Part shown: piece after piece, positions 45,241 to 53,952 of the stretch
Layout of the letters: every line of letters begins with the position of its first letter
Position numbering within the stretch: position 1 is the stretch's first letter
Assembly (NCBI GenBank): GCA_023457435.1
Contig: JAEWLS010000002.1
Coordinates: forward strand, 1-64,000
Source: Pseudomonadota bacterium
Lineage (GTDB): Bacteria > Pseudomonadota > Alphaproteobacteria > Rhizobiales > Rhizobiaceae
Direction: 5' to 3'
DNA length: 64,000 nt
The notes under the pieces: model-generated
The model's input: the letters and a program-made list of their open reading frames with translations, nothing else
What the model was told of the DNA's origin: nothing
Databases searched by the model: none
Position numbers and translations under genes: made by a program

Positions 45241-46110
45241 TTGGTCAGGCTCGAGCGGATAGAACCATCGCTGTACCCGCGTACCTGGTCGCTGAACCGC
45301 GAGCCGGACAAGCAGGTCAGGCAGCTGCTCCTGCTGACCGACGGCGCGGGCGAGGCCGAGGTCGGAGAGACGCGGCTCTCTGTGGAGGCGCCTGCAGTCG
45401 CGTGGCTGGTCGATGGCGCGCAAGGGCGCCTGCGCGTCGAGGCGGGGGCGACAGGGTTTCGCGCGTCGATTCCGGCGGCGTTGGCCCAAGCCGCGGCTGG
45501 CGACGAGGCGGGATCGTCCGAGATTGCTTCGCTTCAGGCGCGAAGCTTCGTGCTGTCGCTGGCCGGCCAGTTGGAGCAGGCGTCGACGATCGAGCGTTGC
45601 CTCGCGGCCATGCAAGGGGAGGTCCAGGGCGGGCAGGCCGGAGCGCAGCTGATGCTCTCGGGGCTCCTGCGCATCGTCATGGTGCTGGCCCTGCGCATCT
45701 CCGGCGGCATGCCGCTTGCAACAGCGCCGGCGGGCGAGGGCGCCAGTGTCCTCGTTCGCTTCCGCCAGCTGGTCGAAATCAACTTCCGCAACCGCTGGCC
45801 GATCGCGCGCTACGCAGAAACGCTTGGCGTCACGCCTGACCGGTTGCACTCGCTCTGCACCGCCGGCACCGGCAAGCCGCCCAAGGTGCTCGTGTCGGAA
45901 CGGATGGCGCAGGAGGCAGCGCTTCGGCTCGAGCAGTCGACGGTCACCATCCAGCGTCTTGCGCATTCGCTCGGCTTCGGCGACCAGGCGCACTTCTCGA
46001 ACTTCTTCCGCCGGATGACCGGGCTGTCGCCGAACGCCTACCGGAGCCTGCGCCAGCAGGCCGCGCCGCGCGAGGCGGAGACGCTGGTCAGCTTCGCTGA
46101 GTGGCCGTGA
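45241..46110 (+). CDS. AraC-family transcriptional regulator
   Basis: A 289-residue regulator. Residues 1-165 form an N-terminal sensing domain without a recognised subtype. Residues about 180-280 contain the two helix-turn-helix motifs (WPIARYAETLGVTPDRLHSLC and VTIQRLAHSLGFGDQAHFSNFF). The only in-frame start is TTG 45241, with a weak binding site. It is divergent from the aldehyde dehydrogenase/Liv operon, and a 21-bp-spaced direct repeat lies in between, so it probably activates that operon in response to an aromatic aldehyde or acid. Confidence 0.88.
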   Translation: MVRLERIEPSLYPRTWSLNREPDKQVRQLLLLTDGAGEAEVGETRLSVEAPAVAWLVDGAQGRLRVEAGATGFRASIPAALAQAAAGDEAGSSEIASLQARSFVLSLAGQLEQASTIERCLAAMQGEVQGGQAGAQLMLSGLLRIVMVLALRISGGMPLATAPAGEGASVLVRFRQLVEINFRNRWPIARYAETLGVTPDRLHSLCTAGTGKPPKVLVSERMAQEAALRLEQSTVTIQRLAHSLGFGDQAHFSNFFRRMTGLSPNAYRSLRQQAAPREAETLVSFAEWP

Positions 46111-46132
46111 CCGCGCGTCCGCGAGGTCACGG
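46105..46132. terminator. Bidirectional hairpin between AraC and polysaccharide operon
   Basis: CCGTGACC and GGTCACGG (8 bp) enclose a 12-base loop that can pair further. The hairpin spans the stop codons of the two convergent genes. Confidence 0.5.
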
Positions 46133-47038
46133 GAGGCGGTCGAGCGCGCGGACTCCCATGAACGGCTTGAAGCCGAGCTCGGCAACGCGTTGCTCCAGCC
46201 TGCGCACGAGTTCCGGCGACGTGGCGTACTCGGTGACGAAGATGACCACCCCGGCCTGCTCGGCGATCCGGATGTGGTCCATGCTCCACGCGACATCGTC
46301 TGCCTTGTTGAGGCGGTTTTCCCCGTCGAGGCCGGCGAGCAGCGACTCCTTGTTGATCGCGTCTATCAGCTGAAGGTAGCGCGGATGAAGCATCAGCGGC
46401 TCGGCATTCTGCGGCAGCAGGATGAAGTCGGGCCGCGAAGCGTCGACCTTGCGGCGGATGGCGGCCACCATGTCGATCATGTCGTCCTGAGCCGAGGGCC
46501 GGTTGGACTCCCAGTCGAAATAGGCGTCGACGCGATCGAGCAGTGCTCCGTCGTAGCCGGCTTCCAGGATGCGGTCGAGCATCGAGTCCGGCTTGGCGAA
46601 GACGAGGTCCTGCCACGCCTCGTTCCAGTACTGCACGTGGCGTGAACCGGGCCAGTTCGGGTTTTCGGGACCGACCCACGATGGCGGACTCTTGCGCCAT
46701 GCTTCGGGCCAGTACCAACGCTTGGTGTCGGTCTCGCCCACCGGCAGGTACGCGAGCACGATGCGCCGGCTGCCATCCGGCTTGCGCTTCAGCCGCTCGA
46801 CCTCGGCCGGGCGGATGAACCGCATGTACCAGTCGTCGAGGCTGGGCTCGAGCACGATCAGGTCGAGGTCGGACGCGGCCACCGCGTCGAGATCGATCTC
46901 CTGATACTGCGCACCCCAGTGCCTGACGCCGCGAAGCGCCTCACGCCGCGTTGCCGCGCGCGCCTGACGCGAGCCGGTCAGCCCGAAGCTCAGCGCGCCG
47001 AGCAGGCCAAGCACGGTGCGGCGCGTCAGCCCGGTCAC
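46127..47038 (-). CDS. Endo-alpha-1,4-polygalactosaminidase-like hydrolase (GH114, PelA hydrolase-like)
   Basis: A 303-residue exported protein with a twin-arginine-like signal (TRRTVLGLLGALSFG). The TIM-barrel domain has the family blocks HWGAQYQEIDLDAVAASDLDL, GYDGALLDRVDAYFDWE and ADDVAWSMDHI. Members cleave galactosamine-rich polymers, and the hydrolase part of PelA belongs to this group. In P. aeruginosa it is fused to the PelA deacetylase; here it is a separate gene at the 3' end of the operon, eight genes from the deacetylase. The GTG start overlaps the preceding gene as GTGA. Confidence 0.82.
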   Translation of the reverse strand: MTGLTRRTVLGLLGALSFGLTGSRQARAATRREALRGVRHWGAQYQEIDLDAVAASDLDLIVLEPSLDDWYMRFIRPAEVERLKRKPDGSRRIVLAYLPVGETDTKRWYWPEAWRKSPPSWVGPENPNWPGSRHVQYWNEAWQDLVFAKPDSMLDRILEAGYDGALLDRVDAYFDWESNRPSAQDDMIDMVAAIRRKVDASRPDFILLPQNAEPLMLHPRYLQLIDAINKESLLAGLDGENRLNKADDVAWSMDHIRIAEQAGVVIFVTEYATSPELVRRLEQRVAELGFKPFMGVRALDRLP

Positions 47039-48432
47039 CGCAGTACCTTCCCGTCGCCGGCGCCCTGCGCGCGTGCGCCGTCCAGCGGCTGGCGCAGGCG
47101 CACAACGTCGCCCGGCCGAAGCACGGTCGTTTCGGTAGCGGCAAATGTCACCGGTCCCGTGAGCGTGCTGCGCACGATCTCGATTGCATAGCCGCCCGTC
47201 TCCGACGGCCCCAGCGTTCCGTAGATCGAGCCGGCGACGCGCTCGGCCCCGACGATGGTCTGCTTGAGCGCGACGATGTCGCCCGCCGCCGCCACGATCT
47301 CGCGCGCCACCGCGGTGCCCCGATCGAGACGGATCCGGTCGCGCGCCGCCACGTCCTTCGAGATCGCCTGGTTGATCTGCTGGATCGTCCCCTCGAACTG
47401 CTGCAGGCGGAGCTCGAGATCGGCGATCTCGCTGCGGAGTCGGCCGATCGTCTGCTTGTCCGACAGCCGTGCATCGAGCTCGGTCGCGTTGTCGATCATG
47501 CGCAGCCGCGCCTTGATCTCTCGCTCGACACGGTCGGCCGAATTCTGCACCGATCCGATCTCGCGCTTGGCTGCCGCGATCGAGGTTTCGAGGGCGGCGA
47601 TCTCCGCTGCACGCGCCACGGCAGCTGCCTCCCCCGCGCGCACTTCGGCGGCGATGAGTTGTGCCGCATCGGCCTCGCCCACCAGTCGGATCAGGTCGCG
47701 CGGTGCCGTCGGCTTGCGCTGGTCCTGCTCGGCCTCGAGATAGGCGTGGCGCGCGAGAAGGCTGGCCAGCCGGCCTGCGGCCTGATCGGAGCGCTCGGTC
47801 TCCTGGCGCGCGCGTACCAGCGGGTCGAGACGCTCGCGGCCCGTCTCCATGCCGCCTGCAAGCGCGATCGCCTGGATCGCCACCATGCCATCGGAGAACT
47901 TGAACGAACCCGGTGCGCGCACCGGCCCGACGACGTAGACAGGCTGGCGCTCGGTAATGGCGATATGCACATCGCCGGCGCGGCCCATCTGGGTCTCGTA
48001 ACGGGTCAGCAGGTCGGCGCGAACCGCATCCGGTCCGCGTCCGGCAAACACCACGCGGCCGAGGCGCGGAAGGTTGATCGCGCCGTCGGCCTCGACCGTA
48101 TAGTCGGCGGTCAGGTCGACGCGGTTGTAGAGGGTGCGCAGCGCCGCGTCGGAGGTGCCCTGCTTCTGCGGAAGGTCGAGCTCTTCGAAGAAGGAGACCT
48201 TGACCTTGTCGCCGATCGTGTAGGCGGCCGGGTCGTCGCCTGGCTGGGCCGCGGGCTCGGCCTTGAGGTGGGCGCCGTCGAGCTCGGGCGCCGGAGCCCC
48301 CGCCTCACTGGTTTTCCTGGTCTCGATGATAATGCCGTCGGGATCCGGCGCATCGGCGCTGGAAGCTCCTGCCGGCAGCATCAGCGCCGAAGCGAGCATC
48401 AGCCGCCGCCAGGTTGTGTCGATGGTCTTCAT
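47035..48432 (-). CDS. Polysaccharide export protein, ExoF/Wza-like with coiled coil
   Basis: A 465-residue exported protein. A signal peptide is visible at residues 1-26. Residues about 70-205 form the polysaccharide-export and SLBB-like domains (YTIGDKVKVSFFEE, INLPRLGRVVFAG, VYVVGPVRAPGSFKFSDGM). Residues about 220-400 are a long coiled coil rich in Glu, Arg and Ala. A second SLBB-like stretch (TTVLRPGDVVRLRQPL) ends the protein. No lipoprotein cysteine is present, as in ExoF of Sinorhizobium. It probably replaces the PelB/PelC outer-membrane machinery. ATG 48432 overlaps pelG. Confidence 0.83.
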   Translation of the reverse strand: MKTIDTTWRRLMLASALMLPAGASSADAPDPDGIIIETRKTSEAGAPAPELDGAHLKAEPAAQPGDDPAAYTIGDKVKVSFFEELDLPQKQGTSDAALRTLYNRVDLTADYTVEADGAINLPRLGRVVFAGRGPDAVRADLLTRYETQMGRAGDVHIAITERQPVYVVGPVRAPGSFKFSDGMVAIQAIALAGGMETGRERLDPLVRARQETERSDQAAGRLASLLARHAYLEAEQDQRKPTAPRDLIRLVGEADAAQLIAAEVRAGEAAAVARAAEIAALETSIAAAKREIGSVQNSADRVEREIKARLRMIDNATELDARLSDKQTIGRLRSEIADLELRLQQFEGTIQQINQAISKDVAARDRIRLDRGTAVAREIVAAAGDIVALKQTIVGAERVAGSIYGTLGPSETGGYAIEIVRSTLTGPVTFAATETTVLRPGDVVRLRQPLDGARAQGAGDGKVLR

Positions 48433-49886
48433 GGCCTTGTCCCCTTGGTGGATGGCATTTGCGGTTTCTTCGGCGTCGAGCGCGCGGTACCCGCGTCGTG
48501 CGTGGCGAGCGCGTCGTGGAAGGTGAGGTAGTCGAGACGGACGAGGGCGGCGCGCAGCACCGCGAGTGCGGCGACGGCGCCCAGCGCCGCTGCAACGAGA
48601 TAGCCCATGCCGAGATACTGGGGCGGCGCCGCCAGGGTGACCGCCGTCGCAACCGCGTTGATGCCGAAGAAGAGAAGCTGCAAGCCGAGATAGGCGCGCC
48701 CGCGCCCGAAATGCAGGAGCAAGGTCGTCGCCGCAAAGAAGATCGCGTGGAACAGCGCGCCGAGGATGCCGAAGCGCAGGATACCGATCTGCTGGAACTG
48801 CAAGCCGGCCGGCCCGACCAGTGCCGGTGCCAGCGCGATCATCGCCGTGCAGCACGCCGCCTGCAGCATGATCAGCCGGACGAGGTTGGCATCCGCTGTG
48901 CGGCTTATCTCGCCGAGACCGGCCTCGATGCGCCGCAGCGTGCCGTCGCCTTCGATCGCCGACATGAAGTCGCGCGTGCGCTCGTGCACGGTAGTATCGA
49001 CCGAGAGCAGGAACGAAATCAGACCCGGGAGCATCGAAAGCCGCGCAACGAACATCGCGCTGTCGTAGAACGGAGCCGTGGGAAGCCCACCGCCTGCCGC
49101 GCGGCCGAAGGCCCCGAGCCAGACGAGCCAGCTGTCGACCCACACCGCCGCGACGGCGACGCCGGCGCCCGCGATCATCGGCACGTGGCGTCGCGCGGTG
49201 GCGACCAGCCGCCTTGCGGCATACTGCAGCGACGGCATCGTGCCTGGGAACGTGGCCGCGACGGTGGCGGTAAGGCTGATCGCCGTAAGGCCGAGTCCCG
49301 CGGCAAAGCCGGCTGCCTGTACGCCGACGCCGAGCCCATGCGAGGCAGCCGTCAGCGTCGCCAGGACCGACAGCGCCAGGCCGCCCAGAAAGCTCACGGT
49401 TATCGCGGTGTACGCCTTCACCATCGACGCGAACGCCATAGCCGGCCAGACCATCGCCACGGCCCCCACGCCGCAGGCAGCAAGCAGCAGATCGGCTCCG
49501 GACAGTCCGAAGCCGAACGCGAACAGTGGAGCGGCCATCGTCACCCCGACGGCACAGCACGCTGCCACGGCGATGATGAAGCTGCCTCGTATCCGCTCGA
49601 TGCGGCGCTCGTAGAGGTCGTCGGCACTGACGCGAACAGCGGCGATCGTGATCGGCGCAGCGACGACGAGCGTAAGGCAGAAACTGTAGATGACCAGTGC
49701 CTGGAGCAGGTACGCCTCTGCCGGCGCGGCAATCGAGACGATGTTGCGCTGTACGATGCCGAGCGCCAGCACAGTGACCAGCCACGGTCCTGCGGTGACG
49801 AAGGTCGCGTGTCCGCCCGCCGCCATCTGCCCGAACAGCCCGCCTTGCCGCGACAGTTTCCGGAGTTCGAAGCCAATACCGGCCAT
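48429..49886 (-). CDS. pelG: PelG-type inner-membrane polysaccharide protein
   Basis: A 485-residue integral membrane protein with about twelve hydrophobic segments. The opening MAGIGFELRKLSRQGGLFG is the hallmark of the PelG family. PelG works with PelF and PelD/PelE in assembly and translocation of the polymer across the inner membrane. It overlaps pelF by one base (TGATG) and the export-protein gene by four. A basic C-terminal tail (PKKPQMPSTKGTRP) ends the protein. Confidence 0.92.
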   Translation of the reverse strand: MAGIGFELRKLSRQGGLFGQMAAGGHATFVTAGPWLVTVLALGIVQRNIVSIAAPAEAYLLQALVIYSFCLTLVVAAPITIAAVRVSADDLYERRIERIRGSFIIAVAACCAVGVTMAAPLFAFGFGLSGADLLLAACGVGAVAMVWPAMAFASMVKAYTAITVSFLGGLALSVLATLTAASHGLGVGVQAAGFAAGLGLTAISLTATVAATFPGTMPSLQYAARRLVATARRHVPMIAGAGVAVAAVWVDSWLVWLGAFGRAAGGGLPTAPFYDSAMFVARLSMLPGLISFLLSVDTTVHERTRDFMSAIEGDGTLRRIEAGLGEISRTADANLVRLIMLQAACCTAMIALAPALVGPAGLQFQQIGILRFGILGALFHAIFFAATTLLLHFGRGRAYLGLQLLFFGINAVATAVTLAAPPQYLGMGYLVAAALGAVAALAVLRAALVRLDYLTFHDALATHDAGTARSTPKKPQMPSTKGTRP

Positions 49887-51376
49887 CAGGCGGCCCCCCG
49901 CAATGGCGCACCCGCATAGAGGTCGCGATACAATGCGCTGGACCTTTCGGAAGCGTAGTGCGCTTTGACGCGAGCGCGCATGTTCTCACCCATGCGCCGA
50001 CGCAGATCCGCGTCGCCCGCGAGCCGCACCATCGCCGCCGCGATCTCTTCGACGCGGGCGATGCCGGCCACGATGCCGCCCGGCCCGAAGCCTGGGTTCT
50101 CGCCCGTTATGCCCTCGATGAGTTCGCGGCAGGCGCCGACATCCGTCGTGATCGAGGGCACACCGGCCCCGCCGGCCTCGAGCACGCTCAGCGGCTGTGC
50201 CTCGCTGAGGCTCGTCAGCACCGCGACGTCCACCTCGCCCAGCAGCTTCGTGACGTCGACGCGGCCGAGGAATTTCAGCCTGTCGCCGAGTTCGAGTTCG
50301 CGCACCAGCGCGTGGCATTCGGCGGCGTAGCCAGGATCTTCGTCCTCCGGGCCGGCGACCACCGCCTGCAGGTTCGGCGCGGTGCGGGCGGCAAGTGCGA
50401 CAGCCGAGATGAATGTCTTGATGTCCTTGATCGGCACCACGCGCCCGACCAGTGCCAGCGTGACATCGGGCATGTTGTTACGCCGCTCGATGGCGCCAAA
50501 ACGTTCGATGTCGATGCCGTTGGCGATGATGCGCAGGCGCGACTCGCCGGCACCGAGCTCCCGCTGCATCGGCTGGTTTGCGCCGAACAGCGTCGTGATC
50601 GTGTCGCACGCCTCGTAGCAGCAGCGCGCGTAGCTTTCGAACGCCGTCACCCACAGGTCGCGCAGGTCCATGCGGCCGTCGTCGAGGCCGAGGCCCTTGT
50701 CGATCGTGTCCACGATCCAGGGTGCCATCAGCACCTCGACGCGGCGCTCGTTTGTATAGATGCCATGTTCGGTGATGATCGAGCGCTCGGCGCCGACGAG
50801 TCGGGCCCGTGCGGCGAGCAGCCCCGCATAGCCGGTCGAGATCGTGTGGTAGACACGTGCCCGCGGCAGCGGTGTCTTCAGGATGGCGAAGAGGCCGTCC
50901 ATCAGAGCGTGCCATGCCCAGAAGTAGCCCTTGAACGAGCCGTAGGGCATCAGCAGCGCATAGCTCTCGCGCACCAGCTCCCACGACAGTTCCGAGCGAA
51001 CCAGCGCGCCGAGCGGGATGGGATCCGCCGGGTCGTTGACGATGGCATCGATGGAGCCGAGATCTTCAAGCCTGCCGTGGGTGATGAAGGAGGCGAGCAG
51101 CGGCGTCAGTCTGGCTGCAGCCTTGCGATGGCGCCCGGCAGGCACTTCGGACACAGGGCTGCCGAGCTCGACCTCGTGCAGCGCAACCATGTTTGTCGGG
51201 AATTCGTACTTCGGCACGCGCGGCTGCCCCGCTGCTACGACTGCAACCACGGCGAAGCGCGTCTGCGGCTGCGACCGCATCAGCCAGTCGAGCCAGGTAG
51301 ACACCCCGCCGGAGACGTAGGGATAGCAGCCCTCGACGATGAGGCAGACGTCGGCTTCGTCGGCTTGGGCCGTCAT
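49886..51376 (-). CDS. pelF: PelF-type glycosyltransferase (GT4)
   Basis: A 496-residue cytoplasmic glycosyltransferase that should polymerise UDP-sugars into the polysaccharide. The N-terminal PelF block is VCLIVEGCYPYVSGGVSTWLD. Other landmarks are FKGYFWAWHALMDG, ITEHGIYTNERRVE, LVGRVVPIKDIKTFI and the donor-site SEAQPLSVLEAGGAGVP. The GT4 C-terminal EX7E-type region is intact. ATG 51376 overlaps the upstream stop as ATGA. In P. aeruginosa PelF uses UDP-GalNAc; specificity here is not known. Confidence 0.93.
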   Translation of the reverse strand: MTAQADEADVCLIVEGCYPYVSGGVSTWLDWLMRSQPQTRFAVVAVVAAGQPRVPKYEFPTNMVALHEVELGSPVSEVPAGRHRKAAARLTPLLASFITHGRLEDLGSIDAIVNDPADPIPLGALVRSELSWELVRESYALLMPYGSFKGYFWAWHALMDGLFAILKTPLPRARVYHTISTGYAGLLAARARLVGAERSIITEHGIYTNERRVEVLMAPWIVDTIDKGLGLDDGRMDLRDLWVTAFESYARCCYEACDTITTLFGANQPMQRELGAGESRLRIIANGIDIERFGAIERRNNMPDVTLALVGRVVPIKDIKTFISAVALAARTAPNLQAVVAGPEDEDPGYAAECHALVRELELGDRLKFLGRVDVTKLLGEVDVAVLTSLSEAQPLSVLEAGGAGVPSITTDVGACRELIEGITGENPGFGPGGIVAGIARVEEIAAAMVRLAGDADLRRRMGENMRARVKAHYASERSSALYRDLYAGAPLRGAA

Positions 51377-51948
51377 CGCCGCACCTCGCGCCCGCGCTCC
51401 CGCAGCCGCGCCACGACCGCAGCTGCCGGTGCGCGAACGGCAAGCTCTGGTGCCGAAAGACCCGCGTCGATCAGCCCGGCGGGAACCGGCGCATCCTGCT
51501 TGGCGAGAAGGCCAAGCAGCCGTTGCCGCTGCGCGACGTCTCCGGACGACATGACATCGGCGAATGCTTGCGGCACGCCGAGTGCCCGATATGCGCGGCC
51601 CTCGACGATGTCGCGGTAGAGCTTCTCGGCCGGCTCGACTGGACGCCTGTCGATGATGCGTTCGTGCCATTCCCCCAGCGTCGGATCGAGCGTGTCGGCG
51701 CGGCGCGCGGCGACTATCGCCGCCATGGCACCCAGCGGCCCGAGTGCCAGCACAGAGGCGCCGAGCAGCAGGGGCATGGCGAAGTCGCCGCCGCGGCGTG
51801 TCGAGACGACCACGGCCGTGACCGCCGTCGCCAGATGCAGCGGTGCGACGAACAGCGCTGGGACGCCGAGTGCCAACGCTGCGACGAGCACGACTTCGCC
51901 GGCCAGCGCGGCCAGACCGATGACTGAAACAGCACGCGCGCTAGACAT
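51373..51948 (-). CDS. PelE-like inner-membrane protein
   Basis: A 191-residue protein. Three hydrophobic segments fill residues 5-82 (SVIGLAALAGEVVLVAALAL and two more). A soluble C-terminus of about 105 residues follows, with a helical pattern such as RLLGLLAKQ and APELAVRAPAAAVVARL, reminiscent of HEAT-type repeats. Position before pelF and after the PelD-like gene matches PelE. P. aeruginosa PelE is larger, with TPR repeats, so the assignment rests mostly on context. Confidence 0.6.
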   Translation of the reverse strand: MSSARAVSVIGLAALAGEVVLVAALALGVPALFVAPLHLATAVTAVVVSTRRGGDFAMPLLLGASVLALGPLGAMAAIVAARRADTLDPTLGEWHERIIDRRPVEPAEKLYRDIVEGRAYRALGVPQAFADVMSSGDVAQRQRLLGLLAKQDAPVPAGLIDAGLSAPELAVRAPAAAVVARLRERGREVRR

Positions 51949-52564
51949 CGTCTGCCACCATGCCGAGGAGCGAGCGGTTCGAGACGGCGGGCGCCGCAGC
52001 GGGACGCGCGCTCGCGACCGGCTTTTGCGGTTGCGGAATGCGAATGTCCTGCGCTGGCGCAGGACGGCTGGCGGTCGCCGGCCCTGCGGTGATTGCCGCC
52101 TCCAGCCGGGCTATATGCGCGCGCAGCTCTATCGCATGGTCGGCCACCGCCTGGCGCTGCGCTTCGGCTTCCCGGGTCCGCCCCTCCAAGATTTGCCGTT
52201 GCTCCAGGTGACGTTCGTTGAAACGCCCGGCGACGAAGGCCGCAGCGATCCAAAGCACGGGTTCCTTCCAGGAGGACAGCATACGGCCGTAGAAGTCGAC
52301 GGTGCCGGACACGGCCGGCCAGCCATGCCACCAGCCCAGAGCGATCGCGGCGGCGGCGGTAGCGAGCCCTGGCCCGGTCCCGCGACCGAGGGCAATGAGC
52401 AGGACCGGTACCCAGAAGGCGTGGGGCGTCGCGTCGAGCAGCGCAAAGCCCGGCCGCAGCGCGTAGTCGAGCGCCAGGATGGCGCCGAACATCAGCGCTG
52501 CCTCGCCGATCCAGGCGCTCGTCCGTTGGACCTTTGCGCGGGTAGGGAAATCGAACGCGCTCAC
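51941..52564 (-). CDS. PelD-like membrane protein lacking the GAF/GGDEF receptor region
   Basis: A 207-residue protein with four membrane helices in residues 18-115 (GEAALMFGAILALDYAL, AFWVPVLLIALGRGTGPGL and others). A coiled coil follows (residues about 118-158, FNERHLEQRQILEGRTREAEAQRQ), then an Ala/Pro-rich tail ending SNRSLLGMVADDV. The membrane and coiled-coil part resembles PelD, which in Pseudomonas continues with a GAF domain and a degenerate GGDEF domain that binds c-di-GMP. That part is absent. The start is GTG 52564, overlapping the TPR gene as GTGA. Confidence 0.6.
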   Translation of the reverse strand: MSAFDFPTRAKVQRTSAWIGEAALMFGAILALDYALRPGFALLDATPHAFWVPVLLIALGRGTGPGLATAAAAIALGWWHGWPAVSGTVDFYGRMLSSWKEPVLWIAAAFVAGRFNERHLEQRQILEGRTREAEAQRQAVADHAIELRAHIARLEAAITAGPATASRPAPAQDIRIPQPQKPVASARPAAAPAVSNRSLLGMVADDV

Positions 52565-53952
52565 GAGCCGGCTCCGTCGGCGTGGCCGGCTGCGCGTGCG
52601 CGCAGCATCTCGAAGATCGGGTCCGGCATCTTGGCCGCGACCGTCGCCTTCTGCAGGAAAGGATGCATCGCCGGCGACAGGCGGTTCTCCCGCAGACGGA
52701 GGGTCAGATCCGTCGCCAGCTCGAGCGGCCGGAAGGCCGTCGCCGCGAGGCTGTACCAGTCGTCGGCGGCATCGTCGTCGGCCTGAGACAGATCGGTCTC
52801 GACGAGGAAATAGCGGGCGGCGAGGGGGTTGCCTTCACGCACGGCAAGGCCCGCCGCGAATAGCGGCTGCTCGGCGAGGAGATCCGCGGTCAGCAGCTGG
52901 CGAAGCGGGGCGATCGCCGCGTAGCCCCATCGAGCATAGGTCACGGCGACGACGGCCATCGCGGCCTTCGAGGCAGGCTGCCCGGGTTCCGACAGGATGG
53001 CCTGCAGCTCTGCCATCATCTCGGCCATGGCCCCTGCCTGGGCGGCAGCATCGACGTAGAGGGTCGCGGCACGCTTTGCCGCCGCCACGTCGGCGAAGTC
53101 GAGCCAGCGCCGCAGCACCGGCTTCACGAGATCGAAACGGCGCTGGCCGTTCAGCGCCCAGGCGAGCAGAGCGGGATCGTAGCTGCGGCCGTTCGGGAAG
53201 GTCGCGGCCAGCTTCTCCGCGGCACCCTGCTCGCCGGCCTGGGAGAGGCTGACCACCATCACCGCCTGCGTTGCGGCATCGAGGCCCCGTGCCGCCCAGC
53301 CGGTGGCAAGCTCGGCCGCCCGTTCGGTCTGCCCGCTCTTCAGCAGCATCTCGAACAGCAGAGCACGCGCCGCCTTGTTCGATGATCCGGCCCGCCCCGC
53401 GACGTCGGCGAGCACCTCGGCGGCATGCGCATAGTCGCCGTCGCGGCCCAGCAGACGCCCCAGCCGCTCGAGGGATTCCGACGGCAGCTTCAGGTCGCGG
53501 TGGTCGAGCAGCGTCCGCTTCTCGTCGTCGAACCGGCCCTGGCTGCGATAGAGTGCCGCCAGCGTCGTGACGTCCTCGGGACGCGGCGCGCGGGCGACGA
53601 GACGCTCCAGCTGGCGCAGATATGCCGGAAAGTCCTGCTGGCTCGCGAAGAAGGCTACCGCGTGTCGCAACATCGCCACGTCGTCGGGGCGCTGCCGGAG
53701 ATACTCGTCGATGGCCTCGCGCGCGCGCTGCGGGTCGCCGGTGTAGTCGTTGAGGTCGAACAGCTGCGCCAGGACTTCGGGGTTGCCGTCGCCGTCGACG
53801 TGGATGCGGTTGCCGAGTTCGGCTGCGCTTTCGTAGCGGCCGTCGCGCGACAGCATGGCAATCTGCTCCGCGCCGCCGGGCATCATGAGAAAGGCGGCCG
53901 CGAGACCGCCCACCGCGAGCGATGCGGTCAGGATCAGCGGCATCGCCTTCAT
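52561..53952 (-). CDS. TPR-repeat protein of Pel-like operon (PelB TPR-like)
   Basis: A 463-residue protein with an N-terminal membrane anchor or signal (LILTASLAVGGLAAAFLMM). Tandem helical TPR-type repeats follow over most of the length, for example AREAIDEYLRQRPDDVAMLRHAV and AAELATGWAARGLDAATQAV. In P. aeruginosa PelB such repeats precede an outer-membrane barrel and guide PelA. No barrel is present here. ATG 53952 overlaps the deacetylase gene as ATGA, so it was preferred to the upstream ATG at 53976. Confidence 0.72.
   Translation of the reverse strand: MKAMPLILTASLAVGGLAAAFLMMPGGAEQIAMLSRDGRYESAAELGNRIHVDGDGNPEVLAQLFDLNDYTGDPQRAREAIDEYLRQRPDDVAMLRHAVAFFASQQDFPAYLRQLERLVARAPRPEDVTTLAALYRSQGRFDDEKRTLLDHRDLKLPSESLERLGRLLGRDGDYAHAAEVLADVAGRAGSSNKAARALLFEMLLKSGQTERAAELATGWAARGLDAATQAVMVVSLSQAGEQGAAEKLAATFPNGRSYDPALLAWALNGQRRFDLVKPVLRRWLDFADVAAAKRAATLYVDAAAQAGAMAEMMAELQAILSEPGQPASKAAMAVVAVTYARWGYAAIAPLRQLLTADLLAEQPLFAAGLAVREGNPLAARYFLVETDLSQADDDAADDWYSLAATAFRPLELATDLTLRLRENRLSPAMHPFLQKATVAAKMPDPIFEMLRARAAGHADGAGS

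Noticed and set aside
51373..52564. PelD/PelE-like pair as fragments of one broken gene
   Set aside because: Each has its own start and stop with an 8-bp overlap and distinct membrane topology; no sign of a frameshift joining them.
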